Positions 15,282 to 22,408 of a stretch of DNA of 25,600 nucleotides are shown piece after piece (position 1 is the stretch's first letter; the number at the start of each line of letters is the position of its first letter). This DNA is from Pelethousia sp034928145 (lineage in GTDB: Bacteria; Bacillota; Clostridia; Christensenellales; CAG-138), in the NCBI GenBank assembly GCA_034928145.1, contig JAYFPE010000063.1, positions 1-25,600 on the forward strand, given 5' to 3'. Under the pieces are notes generated by a model. It was not told the origin of the DNA. It searched no databases and was given only the letters and a program-made list of their open reading frames with translations. Made by a program: the position numbers and the translations under genes.

Positions 15282-16259
15282 ATGAACGACCGCAGCTTTT
15301 TTAAGGCCATCCAGGATGGCGCCCTCGCCGGGGCGTATCTGCTTTCAGGCGAGGAAGAATACGTAAAGGAAAGCGCCCTCACCGCTTTGGTCGGGCGGGT
15401 GGACGCGATTTCCCGCGATCTGAATTTGCAATATCTCGATGGGGGCACGGCGGAGGATGTGATCGCCGCCTGTGAAACGCTGCCCTTTTTTGCAGAGCGG
15501 CGCCTGATTATCTGCCGTTTCCTGCCCCAGGGCGAGGAGGGCAAGCGGCTGGCCGAATATCTTCCCCGCCTGCCGGAAACATCCCTGCTGATCTTTTTCG
15601 TACGGGGCAAGGCGGATGAAAAGCTGGGGCTGGTCAAGGCCCTGCGCAAAGCGGAGCGGGCCGTGGATTTTGACCCGCTGACCCCGCTCGATGCCGCCCG
15701 CTGGGTGCGCCAGCAGGCCCGCAGGCTGGATGCGCCCATCACCGAGGAAGCGGCTCGCTTCCTGGTATCGCTGGTGGGCACGGATGTATCCGCCCTGCAT
15801 AGCGAATTGGCCAAAGCAGCCTTTTACGCCGGCGCCGGGCAAGAGGTGACCAAAGAGGCCATCGCCGCCTGTGTGACACGCAATATTGAACTAAGGGTAT
15901 TCGATATGGTGGATTATTTTCTCGCGGGTAAGGCTCAGGATGGGTTGCGCGCCTACCGCCGCATGCTGGACGAGGGGGAGAGCCCCTTCCGCATGGCCGC
16001 GCTGCTGGAGGGCAATTTCCGCCGCATGGCGCAGGCCCGCGCCTGTATCGATCAGGGTCTTGGCCGCGAGGAAGCCCTCAAGCGCCTGGGCAATAACTAC
16101 CCCATGAAAAAAGCTTACGACAGCGCGCGCCGCTATTCCCGCGCCCAGCTTCTGGCAAACCTGCGCCGCTTTGCAGACGTGGGCTATTTGCAGGTTTCCG
16201 GCCAGCAGAAGGATGCGGAGGCGCTGGAGCGGGCGTTGATTTTGTGCATGCCCCAATAA
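15282..16259 (+). CDS. holA: DNA polymerase III, delta subunit
   Basis: A 325-residue clamp-loader subunit that opens the sliding clamp. The AAA+-like N-terminal domain begins YLLSGEEEYVKESAL and lacks a working P-loop, as expected for delta. Further family segments are LPFFAERRLIICRF, LLIFFVRGKADEKLGLVKAL and VSALHSELAKAAFYAG; the C-terminal collar shows DMVDYFLAGKAQDGLRAYRRMLDEGESPFRMAALL. ATG 15282 is chosen from protein homology and the promoter directly upstream; no Shine-Dalgarno sequence precedes it. A longer in-frame extension from 15231 would lie in the comEC end and is not supported. A strong terminator follows 106 bases downstream. Confidence 0.93.
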   Translation: MNDRSFFKAIQDGALAGAYLLSGEEEYVKESALTALVGRVDAISRDLNLQYLDGGTAEDVIAACETLPFFAERRLIICRFLPQGEEGKRLAEYLPRLPETSLLIFFVRGKADEKLGLVKALRKAERAVDFDPLTPLDAARWVRQQARRLDAPITEEAARFLVSLVGTDVSALHSELAKAAFYAGAGQEVTKEAIAACVTRNIELRVFDMVDYFLAGKAQDGLRAYRRMLDEGESPFRMAALLEGNFRRMAQARACIDQGLGREEALKRLGNNYPMKKAYDSARRYSRAQLLANLRRFADVGYLQVSGQQKDAEALERALILCMPQ

Positions 16260-16364
16260 CAGGGCCGCGGGATATGTGCATCCCGCCCTGCCGGAAACGG
16301 CCATATCCCCGTAACGGCGGCATGCCCGCACGCCACCGCGCGCTTCCGCCCTTTTGCCAATCAT

Positions 16365-16404
16365 AATAACGCCCGGCGCATAAAATGTGCCGGGCGTTAT
16401 TTTT
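16365..16404 (+). terminator. Terminator of the queA-to-holA gene run
   Basis: A perfect 13-bp stem (AATAACGCCCGGC at 16365-16377 with its complement at 16389-16401) closes an 11-base loop and is followed by T residues. Upstream, at about 16270-16286, GGGAT/ATCCC forms a smaller hairpin. Confidence 0.85.
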
Positions 16405-16420
16405 GCAGCTTCAGCGTAAT

Positions 16421-16646
16421 AAACCACCGGCTCTGCCAGTGAGAGCTAAAATGCTTTAGCTTACAGCCTTGAGCGAAGCAAACTGACAAACAAGTTGTCG
16501 CTCGAAGCACTAAGCTACGGCAGATCACTGCTTTAGCAGTTGCAGGGCAAATAATGCGGCTGGCAAAATATTCAGTGCGTCTTGAGACGCTGCCATCAAT
16601 ATGCCCTTTTAGGGCTGGTGCATACCACCAGTTCAACTGGTGGTTT
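16421..16646. repeat. 226-base multi-hairpin element with 8-bp terminal inverted repeats (MITE/REP-like)
   Basis: The ends are AAACCACC (16421-16428) and GGTGGTTT (16639-16646). Inside lie six palindromes: AGCTAAA/TTTAGCT (16444-16461), GAGCGA/TCGCTC (16471-16503), ACTGCT/AGCAGT (16527-16540), GCGTCT/AGACGC (16577-16590, itself enclosed by TGGCA/TGCCA), GCCCT/AGGGC (16603-16615) and a 21-base palindrome at 16624-16644. No coding potential is evident, and the base composition is more AT-rich than the neighbours. The density of stems resembles non-autonomous elements mobilised by IS200/IS605 or RAYT transposases; that is inference. The last palindrome may also stop transcription from either side. 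Confidence 0.6.
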
Positions 16647-16662
16647 TGATTTAAGGATAGGT

Positions 16663-17577
16663 TCAGGGCTGCTCGGGGGCGGCGTCCGCCTCCGGGGCAA
16701 CCCGGGGGCCGCGGGAGAGCAGCACGATAGCCGAGAGAACCAGGGCGATGCCCAGCGCGCCCCAAAGGCTCATGGGCTCTTGGAGCACGATTACGCTCAC
16801 CAGGGCGCTGATCATCGGCTCCGTGGTAGCCAGGATGCCCGCCTTGCCCGTATCCAGCGTTTCCATGCCCTTGGTATAAAGGAAGAAGGGCACGGCGCTG
16901 CACAGTAGGCTGCCGATCAGCCCTACCGCCAAAGGTTGGACGGAGGCGGTGAGCATGGTGAGCGTTTTTACAGCCCCGCCTGCGGGCAGGGTGGCTAAGG
17001 TAGCAAAAACGAAGGTATATAGGTTGACGGTGAGGGTGCCATATTTTTTGAGGGCATAGCGGGCGAAGATGCTGTAAAGCGAATAGGTCAGCCCAGACAA
17101 CAGGCCCGTCACCACGCCGTAAAGCGGCACCGTGCCAAAGCCCTCCATCAGGCCGCTCACCAGCATGCAGCCGCAAAGGGCCAGGATCATGGCCGCGAGC
17201 TTGAGGCGGGTAATGCGCTCTTTGAAGAGCAGGGCCGAAAAGAGCATGATGAAAACGGGCGAGGTATATAGAAGGATGGAGACCACGGCCAGGGGAGCAT
17301 ATGCCAGCGAGGTGAAATAAAAATAGCAGAAAGCGGAGATGCTGATGATGCCGCTGCCGAAGAACATCCAACAATCCCGCAGCGCGATTTTAAAGATGGA
17401 CTTATTCGCAAACAAGCCGTAGAGCAGGAAAACCAGCATACTCACCAGCATGCGCACGGCCGTGGTCTGCATGGCCGTAAACCCCAGCGCGCTCATGAAG
17501 CGGCCGTATAAGCCCAGAGTGGCGCCCCAGAGCATCCCCGCGCCCAGCACATAAAACAAGCCCTTCTCCCGTTTCAT
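16663..17577 (-). CDS. EamA/DMT-superfamily transporter
   Basis: A 304-residue membrane protein with about ten hydrophobic segments in two EamA repeats (about 8-140 and 150-290). Typical pieces are GMLWGATLGLYGRF at the start of the first repeat, AVVSILLYTSPVFIMLFSALLFKERIT at its end, and AGILATTEPMISALVSVIVLQEPMS at the end of the second. The family exports or imports metabolites such as amino acids or nucleotide precursors; the substrate cannot be read here. ATG 17577 is chosen because GGAGGG is well placed; three codons further up would precede it. It lies after the rpsT terminator and before the multi-hairpin element, so it is a likely insertion into the conserved holA-rpsT-gpr neighbourhood. 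Confidence 0.88.
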   Translation of the reverse strand: MKREKGLFYVLGAGMLWGATLGLYGRFMSALGFTAMQTTAVRMLVSMLVFLLYGLFANKSIFKIALRDCWMFFGSGIISISAFCYFYFTSLAYAPLAVVSILLYTSPVFIMLFSALLFKERITRLKLAAMILALCGCMLVSGLMEGFGTVPLYGVVTGLLSGLTYSLYSIFARYALKKYGTLTVNLYTFVFATLATLPAGGAVKTLTMLTASVQPLAVGLIGSLLCSAVPFFLYTKGMETLDTGKAGILATTEPMISALVSVIVLQEPMSLWGALGIALVLSAIVLLSRGPRVAPEADAAPEQP

Positions 17578-17600
17578 TCCCACCCTCCGAATAAGCACGC

Positions 17601-17625
17601 AAAAAAACCGGCAAAGGCCGGTTTT
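17601..17625 (-). terminator. Terminator of rpsT
   Basis: On the minus strand AAAACCGGCC, a short loop and GCCGGTTTTTTT form a GC-rich stem with a seven-T tail. It lies 25 bases after the rpsT stop. Confidence 0.85.
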
Positions 17626-17649
17626 AAGCCAAAAGCTGAAGCGCGGCTC

Positions 17650-17910
17650 TTACTTAGCCGCCAGCTTGACTGCAAGCTGGGACTTTTTGCGGTTGGCCGC
17701 GTTTTTATGAATAACGCCCTTGGCAGCGGCCTTATCCACCGTGCTCACAGCGTTGACATAGCTGCTGTCGATGGCGGCCTTATCTTCGGACGCGATAGCC
17801 GCGTCGAAGCTCTTGACGGCAGTCTTTACCTGCGATGTGATCATACGGTTGCGAAGATTCTTTTTCGCGGTGATGCCGACCCGCTTCAATGCGGATTTGT
17901 GGTTTGCCAA
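17650..17910 (-). CDS. rpsT: 30S ribosomal protein S20
   Basis: An 86-residue, Lys/Ala-rich primary binder of 16S rRNA. The family N-terminus ANHKSALKRVGITAKKNLRN and the end GVIHKNAANRKKSQLAVKL are clear. The start is a TTG at 17910 preceded by GGGAGG; a longer in-frame opening from 17970 would begin upstream of the promoter -10 and cannot be translated from this transcript. A TTG/UUG start is also used by rpsT in Escherichia coli, where it is tied to autogenous control. The gene is divergent from gpr and convergent to holA apart from the inserted transporter gene. Confidence 0.95.
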   Translation of the reverse strand: MANHKSALKRVGITAKKNLRNRMITSQVKTAVKSFDAAIASEDKAAIDSSYVNAVSTVDKAAAKGVIHKNAANRKKSQLAVKLAAK

Positions 17911-17946
17911 AGTAAGTTCCTCCCTTTTTTTTCTCGAACAGTAGGA

Positions 17947-17975
17947 ATTATACCATGCCTCGCTTGCCATTGCAA
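17947..17975 (-). promoter_or_regulatory. Promoter of rpsT
   Basis: On the minus strand TTGCAA (17975-17970) and TATAAT (17952-17947) are 17 bases apart and TG precedes the -10 by one base. It is the strongest sigma-A consensus in the window, as suits a ribosomal protein gene. Confidence 0.75.
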
Positions 17976-18008
17976 GCTTATTCTAGGCCGCTTTCCCGGT
18001 TTTTTGCA

Positions 18009-18038
18009 AATATCGTGGCCCACATAGCGCCATACTAG
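18009..18038 (+). promoter_or_regulatory. Forespore (sigma-G/sigma-F) promoter of gpr
   Basis: AAATA (18009-18013) and CATACTA (18032-18038) are 18 bases apart. They fit the sigma-G consensus gHATR, 17-18 bases, CATnHTA, with only the first -35 base off. In Bacillus gpr is transcribed by sigma-F and sigma-G. Confidence 0.6.
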
Positions 18039-18069
18039 CTCTGAAACGATTTTCAAGGAGGATAGGGCT

Positions 18070-18993
18070 ATGCCGATGAGCATTTATACGGATCTGGCTA
18101 TGGAGTCCCGGGAGCTGAACCCCGAATTGCCGGGGGTTATGGAGCAAACGGAAGAAGGGGAAGGCGTAAGCATTTCGCGCATCGAGGTGGAAACCGAGGA
18201 AGCGGCGCAAAAGCTGCAAAAACCCATCGGCCATTACATCACGCTCGATGCGCCGGAGCTGACCAACCGCCCGCTGGATTTGTTCGAGCAGGTGAGCAAA
18301 AGCCTCGCCACGGAACTGGCGCGGCTCTTGGAAGGGGTCGGCCCGCAGGCCCCCGTGCTGGTGGTGGGTCTGGGCAACCGGGCCATCACCTCGGATTCCC
18401 TGGGGCCCAAGGTAGCGGAGCAGGTTTACGTGACCCGCCACGTGACCCAATACCTGCCGGACGCCGTATCCAAACCCATCCGCTCGGTATGCGCCGTGGC
18501 GCCGGGGGTGCTGGGGGTTACGGGCATTGAAACGATGGAGATCGTGCAGGGCGTGGTGGAGCGGCTCAAGCCGGATATCATCCTGGCAGTAGACGCGCTG
18601 GCCTCCCGCAGGGCCGCCCGCATCAGCACCACCATCCAGCTCACGGATACGGGCATCAGCCCGGGCAGCGGCGTGGGTAACGAGCGCAAAGGACTCAACA
18701 GGGCCACCTTCGGCGTGCCCGTGCTGGCCGTCGGCGTCCCGATGGTGGTGTATGCCACCACTATCTCGCAGGATACCATCTCTCTTATTGCGGATGAGAC
18801 CGGCCTGCATAGCGATGAGGATAAGCTCCGCGCCTTGGCCGAAAAGGTAAGCGAGGAACACCTGGGTTCCATGATCGTAACCCCCAAGGATGTGGATCAG
18901 ATCGCCACGGATATGTCCCGCGTACTGGCGGATGGCATCAACATGGCCCTCTTTGGCGCGGAATACGATGAGGTACGCATGCTCATCGCCTAA
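18070..18993 (+). CDS. gpr: Germination protease GPR
   Basis: A 307-residue atypical aspartic protease that degrades small acid-soluble spore proteins at germination. Family segments: TDLAMESRELNPELPGV near the N-terminus, VVGLGNRAITSDSLGPKV, APGVLGVTGIETMEIV, KPDIILAVDALASRRAARI, TTIQLTDTGISPGSGVGN and GVPVLAVGVPMVV. The enzyme is made as a zymogen and loses its first residues by autoprocessing; the matching N-terminal segment (about 6-22) is present. ATG 18070 has GGAGG 8 bases upstream; a second ATG two codons later is possible. It is divergent from rpsT and sits ahead of spoIIP as in Bacillus and many Clostridia. Confidence 0.96.
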   Translation: MPMSIYTDLAMESRELNPELPGVMEQTEEGEGVSISRIEVETEEAAQKLQKPIGHYITLDAPELTNRPLDLFEQVSKSLATELARLLEGVGPQAPVLVVGLGNRAITSDSLGPKVAEQVYVTRHVTQYLPDAVSKPIRSVCAVAPGVLGVTGIETMEIVQGVVERLKPDIILAVDALASRRAARISTTIQLTDTGISPGSGVGNERKGLNRATFGVPVLAVGVPMVVYATTISQDTISLIADETGLHSDEDKLRALAEKVSEEHLGSMIVTPKDVDQIATDMSRVLADGINMALFGAEYDEVRMLIA

Positions 18994-19028
18994 GCGCCGC
19001 CTTAGGTAAGAGGAGCCGAGCTCCAGGG

Positions 19029-19137
19029 GTTCAGTGGGCCGGAAAGCACACCTTCTCTGTGTTGTGGGTACTCGCGGCAGGCACAGCTACGCCTGCGCCC
19101 GGCGCCTTGCGCTGCCATGCTTTCCGGCCCTCTGAAC
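19029..19137. repeat. Long inverted repeat between gpr and spoIIP
   Basis: Two 20-base arms (19029-19048 and 19118-19137), complementary at 19 of 20 positions, enclose about 69 bases. The core of each arm is GGGCCGGAAAGCA or its complement. The enclosed part has its own hairpin, GCAGGC/GCCTGC. Such a hairpin can be a structured RNA, the gpr terminator or a repeat element. No long T-run follows, so a simple intrinsic terminator is unlikely. Confidence 0.6.
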
Positions 19138-19274
19138 GCTTCGCCCAGGAAACTGCCAGTTTGGATGCAATTTGAGAAGCGAAGGAGCCGTAGTGGTTCT
19201 ACGGCGACTAACGATGATAACAACGTGCGCCAAAATAGCAGTCTCTAGGCGGGATTTCGACTCCCTTGCCTTAA
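19138..19274. other. Intergenic stretch with two further hairpins, no gene seen
   Basis: After the long inverted repeat the only structure is AAACTG/CAGTTT (about 19150-19162) and GCCGTAG/CTACGGC (about 19187-19205). Together with 18994-19028, which shows nothing, this makes the 329-base gap between gpr and spoIIP. I find no open frame with a ribosome site and no match to a riboswitch class I know. Confidence 0.45.
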
Positions 19275-19303
19275 GCATATATACCCCTCCCCTTTCATAC
19301 GCT
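19275..19303 (+). promoter_or_regulatory. Sigma-E promoter of spoIIP
   Basis: GCATATA (19275-19281) and CATACGCT (19296-19303) are 14 bases apart. This fits the mother-cell sigma-E consensus (KMATATT, 13-15 bases, CATACAnT) with one mismatch in each core. spoIIP is sigma-E dependent in Bacillus. Confidence 0.6.
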
Positions 19304-19322
19304 GATAGAGGGGAGGGCTTGT

Positions 19323-20345
19323 ATGATGCGAAAGAAACTGCCGCCACTACGGCCAAAGCGGGCCGGGCGCATCTTTGGGCTGCCCCTGCTGGCCCTTTGC
19401 TGCACGGCTGCGCTTTTGCTTCAGGGCCGGGCCTATTATGGAGAGGAACCGGCCCTTTATCACCGCTTGGCCTCCTTGCAGCTCCCCCTTCTCTACGGCC
19501 TGCCCTATGTGCCGCCCCCCACGCCCGCGCCTACGCCCGGCGTGGGCATAGACATTGACGAGGGCGTGGGGGAAAGCATACGCGTGGAGCTGCTTGCCAT
19601 CGACCCGGCCCCCGTGGTCGATCTCACCGGTTCCGCGCCCCGCGTTCTCATATACCATACCCACACCACCGAGGCATATTTCCCAACCGCAGGCTTTACC
19701 TATAAGGAAGCCGGGGACTGGCGCACACGCGAAAATGATAAAAACATCGTAGCCGTGGGCGAAAAGCTAGCTACCCTTTTGCGGGATAAATACGGCATAT
19801 CCGTGCTGCACGATATCACGGATCACGAGCCGCCCAAGCTGGCCACCAGCTATTCCCGCTCTGTTAAAACCATGGAGAAATACCGGGAACAATACCCTTC
19901 CATCACCATGTACATCGATGTACACAGGGACGATTGCGGCTACAAGCCCACTGAACCTAAGGATTACCTCGTCATCGACAACAAGGAAGTGGCGCGTATG
20001 ATGTTCGTGGTGGGCACGGGCAAGGGCGCCACCGGAACCGGTTATGGAGAGATGCCGGATTTTCAATCCAATTACGCCCTCGCTAAGCGCATCACCGAAT
20101 CCCTGGCCAGCGTCAACCCCGGCCTCGTGCGCAACATACGGGTCAAAACGGGCCGCTACAACCAGCATATCTCCAACCAGTGCCTGCTGGTAGAGGTAGG
20201 GCACAACGCCAACACCCTCGAGCAGGCCCTCAATGCCATAGATTATCTGGCCGCTGCCATCGCCCAGTCCGCCGGTCTGGAGGCAGGAGGCGCTCCCGTT
20301 TCCACGCCTTCCCCTACGCCGAAAACGTTGCGCTTTGCGCCGTAA
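19323..20345 (+). CDS. spoIIP: Stage II sporulation protein P (SpoIIP)
   Basis: A 340-residue membrane-anchored peptidoglycan amidase and endopeptidase needed for engulfment of the forespore, acting with SpoIID and SpoIIM. A basic N-terminus is followed by one membrane segment at about 17-36. A Pro/Thr linker (PPPTPAPTP) is at 64-72. The catalytic domain starts at about 105 with YHTHTTEAY (His112, His114, Glu117), then YIDVHRD with His201, and ends LLVEVGHNANT with Glu291, matching the zinc-amidase layout. A second Pro/Thr tail (STPSPTPK) at 327-334 is unusual. ATG 19323 is listed; ATG 19326 has slightly better spacing (8 bases) to GGAGGG. A terminator follows. Confidence 0.94.
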   Translation: MMRKKLPPLRPKRAGRIFGLPLLALCCTAALLLQGRAYYGEEPALYHRLASLQLPLLYGLPYVPPPTPAPTPGVGIDIDEGVGESIRVELLAIDPAPVVDLTGSAPRVLIYHTHTTEAYFPTAGFTYKEAGDWRTRENDKNIVAVGEKLATLLRDKYGISVLHDITDHEPPKLATSYSRSVKTMEKYREQYPSITMYIDVHRDDCGYKPTEPKDYLVIDNKEVARMMFVVGTGKGATGTGYGEMPDFQSNYALAKRITESLASVNPGLVRNIRVKTGRYNQHISNQCLLVEVGHNANTLEQALNAIDYLAAAIAQSAGLEAGGAPVSTPSPTPKTLRFAP

Positions 20346-20389
20346 GCCCCATGCGAACGGCGGCCCTATGCGGGCGGCGGGCATGGGGC
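20346..20389. repeat. 9-bp inverted repeat after spoIIP
   Basis: GCCCCATGC (20346-20354) and GCATGGGGC (20381-20389) begin at the first base after the spoIIP stop codon and enclose GC-rich sequence. Only a weak T-rich part follows, so it may be a pause or protective 3' hairpin, with the real terminator at 20454. Confidence 0.45.
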
Positions 20390-20453
20390 CCGGCCTTTCT
20401 GGTTGTTGCCGGGTCTGCGCCGCCGCATTGAACCCATATAGCAGCAATAAAAC

Positions 20454-20486
20454 GCCGCCCCGGGATTTCCGGAGCGGCCCTTTTTT
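20454..20486. terminator. Bidirectional terminator between spoIIP and the GH2 gene
   Basis: GCCGCCCCGG (20454-20463) pairs with CCGGAGCGGC (20469-20478) apart from one central mismatch. T-runs follow on the plus strand (20481-20486) and, shorter, on the minus strand. It overlaps the stop codon of the convergent GH2 gene. Confidence 0.75.
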
Positions 20487-22227
20487 ATTCTTGCTCTTTT
20501 TCTTTTTCACCCTTGTGTTCCAGCCGAAGGCGCTCGTTCAGGGCGCGGACTTCAGCGGCGGGCAGCTTGCATATGGCCCGGTCATAGGTGAGAATGCCGT
20601 TGCGCTCCCCCTCCACATCACAGAGTTGGGTGTAAACGGCGGCGCTTAGGCCCTTTGGCAGGGCGGGCAGGATGCGGCTCTCGTAGAGCTTGCGCCAGGC
20701 TGCCCATAGCGCGGCCTCATTTTTGCAGGTTTTATAGGCAAAGCTCGTTTTTCCCTTTGCGTGCCCGGCAATGGTGAGGCCGTAACCGCCGAATTCCGTA
20801 AGCGCCACGGCGCGGCCCAGGCTGTCCGGATGGAAGCGATAGGCACGGAAATAGCAATGCACGCTCTTAATATCCCCGGCGCCCTGGTCGTGCCAGCCGC
20901 TGGCGTGGTCGATGGGGCGGCTCGCATCCCAGGTTCGGATGCGCTCCGTTGCCTCCACCGCGTCAAACTGGCCCCAGCCCTCGTTGAAGGGCACCCACAT
21001 GGCGATACACACGCAGTTGAACAGGTTGGCCACCACCTCCCCCATTTCCTGGCGGAAGGTCTCCCGGCCCTCTGCGCTCTCGCGGGCAAAGGCGGGGTAA
21101 TCGTCGTCCCGCTTGTGCTTGCCTGTCAAAAGGGGCGCGATGGTTGTTCCCTTCTTATAGGCCCCGCCGCCGTTGGGCATGTCCTGCCAAACCAGCATGC
21201 CCAGCCGGTCGCAATGATAATACCAGCGCAGGGGTTCCACCTTCACATGCTTGCGCAGCATATTAAAGCCCAGGTCTTTCATGGTTTGGATATCGTGGAT
21301 CATGGCCTCGTCGCTGGGCGGGGTATAGAGGCTTTCCGGCCAATAACCTTGATCCAGCACGCCGTTGTGGAAGTAGGGAGCACCGTTGAGGAAGATTCGG
21401 GGGATGCCCGCTTCGTCTTGTTCAACGGAAAATTTGCGCATGCCGAAATAGCTCTGCACCTGATCCTGCCCCATTTTCACCGTGAGGTCGTAAAGATGGG
21501 GCCGCTCGGGCGACCAGGCTGTAAAGCCCTGCATGCTGATGCGCAGGGGCTCGTTGGTCGTACCCTGGCTCACGATATCCCCCACGCGGGCTGTGCAGGG
21601 CAGGCCCCCCCGCCGGGCGAGCACGGTAAGCTCTACGGCGCTTTCATCGAACAGGGGGCGGATAAAAAGGCCGGTAATAAATTCCTTGGGCACGCTTTCG
21701 AGCCAAACCGTTTGCCAAATGCCGCTCTGGCCCGGGTACCAAATTCCTGAAGGGCGGGTGGATTGCTTGCCCCGGGCATGGAAGGAGGCATCCGTATCGT
21801 CCTTGACTTTGATGGTGAGCAGGTTTTGGCTTTGCAGGCTTGCGGTAACATCCAGCGTAAAGGGCGTATAGCCGCCCGTGTGCCCGCCTATCTCCTTGCC
21901 GTTGAGGTAAACCGTGGCCTTTTGATCCACAGCGCCGAAATGCAGCAGCACCCGGCCTTCGTTGAAGCCCTCGGGCACGGCAAATTCGCGGCGGTACCAG
22001 AGGCAATGCCCCGGGTAAAGCTCTCGCCGAACGCCGGAGAGCGCGCTTTCCGGCGAAAAGGGTACCAGAATATCCCCCTCCATTTTGAGTGGCATTTTAT
22101 CGTTCGCAGAAAAAGCATAGCGCCAGCGGCCATTGAGGCAAAGGTAGCTTTCACGCCTCATCTGCGGCCTGGGATATTCGGGTAAAATCGCTTCGGCATC
22201 CAGCCGCTCTCCCCATGCGGTTTTCAA
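20485..22227 (-). CDS. Glycoside hydrolase family 2 enzyme (beta-galactosidase / beta-glucuronidase type)
   Basis: A 580-residue intracellular protein without signal peptide. Order: sugar-binding domain at about 24-180 (LNGRWRYAFS, then VYLNGKEIGGHTGGYTPFTLDVT), immunoglobulin-like domain at about 180-270, and a TIM barrel at about 275-540. The catalytic acid/base is Glu416 in WVPFNEGW, after the Asn typical of clan GH-A. The likely nucleophile is Glu478 in ALTEFGGYG. The protein is shorter than LacZ and near the length of glucuronidases. The glucuronidase NxK motif is not seen, so the substrate is open. The start is TTG 22227 with GGAGG 8 bases upstream. It is the only sugar-metabolism gene here and has no transporter or regulator beside it. 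Confidence 0.9.
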   Translation of the reverse strand: MKTAWGERLDAEAILPEYPRPQMRRESYLCLNGRWRYAFSANDKMPLKMEGDILVPFSPESALSGVRRELYPGHCLWYRREFAVPEGFNEGRVLLHFGAVDQKATVYLNGKEIGGHTGGYTPFTLDVTASLQSQNLLTIKVKDDTDASFHARGKQSTRPSGIWYPGQSGIWQTVWLESVPKEFITGLFIRPLFDESAVELTVLARRGGLPCTARVGDIVSQGTTNEPLRISMQGFTAWSPERPHLYDLTVKMGQDQVQSYFGMRKFSVEQDEAGIPRIFLNGAPYFHNGVLDQGYWPESLYTPPSDEAMIHDIQTMKDLGFNMLRKHVKVEPLRWYYHCDRLGMLVWQDMPNGGGAYKKGTTIAPLLTGKHKRDDDYPAFARESAEGRETFRQEMGEVVANLFNCVCIAMWVPFNEGWGQFDAVEATERIRTWDASRPIDHASGWHDQGAGDIKSVHCYFRAYRFHPDSLGRAVALTEFGGYGLTIAGHAKGKTSFAYKTCKNEAALWAAWRKLYESRILPALPKGLSAAVYTQLCDVEGERNGILTYDRAICKLPAAEVRALNERLRLEHKGEKEKEQE

Positions 22228-22292
22228 ATGCGTGTCCTCCGGTCGTGATCTTGGCGTTTTGGGTGCGGCACAGTAGAATCCTCTATGTTAAA

Positions 22293-22298
22293 ATTATA
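22293..22298 (-). promoter_or_regulatory. Candidate -10 element of the GH2 gene
   Basis: TATAAT occurs on the minus strand at 22298-22293, about 66 bases before the TTG start. No good -35 is present at 16-18 bases, so an activator may be needed if this is the promoter. I see no clear operator palindrome around it. Confidence 0.3.
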
Positions 22299-22348
22299 GT
22301 ACATGGCGGCAGAAAAATATAGATGCTTCCTCTGCTATTCTATAGAAA

Positions 22349-22377
22349 TTGCAAAACGCGGCCTTTTCCATTACAAT
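22349..22377 (+). promoter_or_regulatory. Promoter of the trmK-nif3 operon
   Basis: TTGCAA (22349-22354) and TACAAT (22372-22377) are 17 bases apart. The leader to the ATG at 22409 is about 25 bases. Confidence 0.65.
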
Positions 22378-22408
22378 AAAAAAGAGAATCACCCCATCGG
22401 GAGGCATC

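Noticed and set aside
17983..18861. Minus-strand open frame of 292 codons over gpr
   Set aside because: It is antisense to gpr, with His/Gly-rich nonsense composition.
19005..19140. 6S RNA or SRP RNA between gpr and spoIIP
   Set aside because: The long hairpin is suggestive, but the conserved SRP helix 8 motif is absent, and I cannot show the central bubble and closing stems of 6S RNA. Kept only as an unidentified structure.
19140..19275. Possible tmRNA or tRNA-like 3' end (GGGATTTCGACTCCC)
   Set aside because: No matching 5' acceptor part, no tag frame ending in Ala-Ala and no CCA-like end; the length also does not fit.
20761..21750. Plus-strand open frame of 329 codons
   Set aside because: It is antisense to the GH2 gene, which has all family motifs on the other strand.
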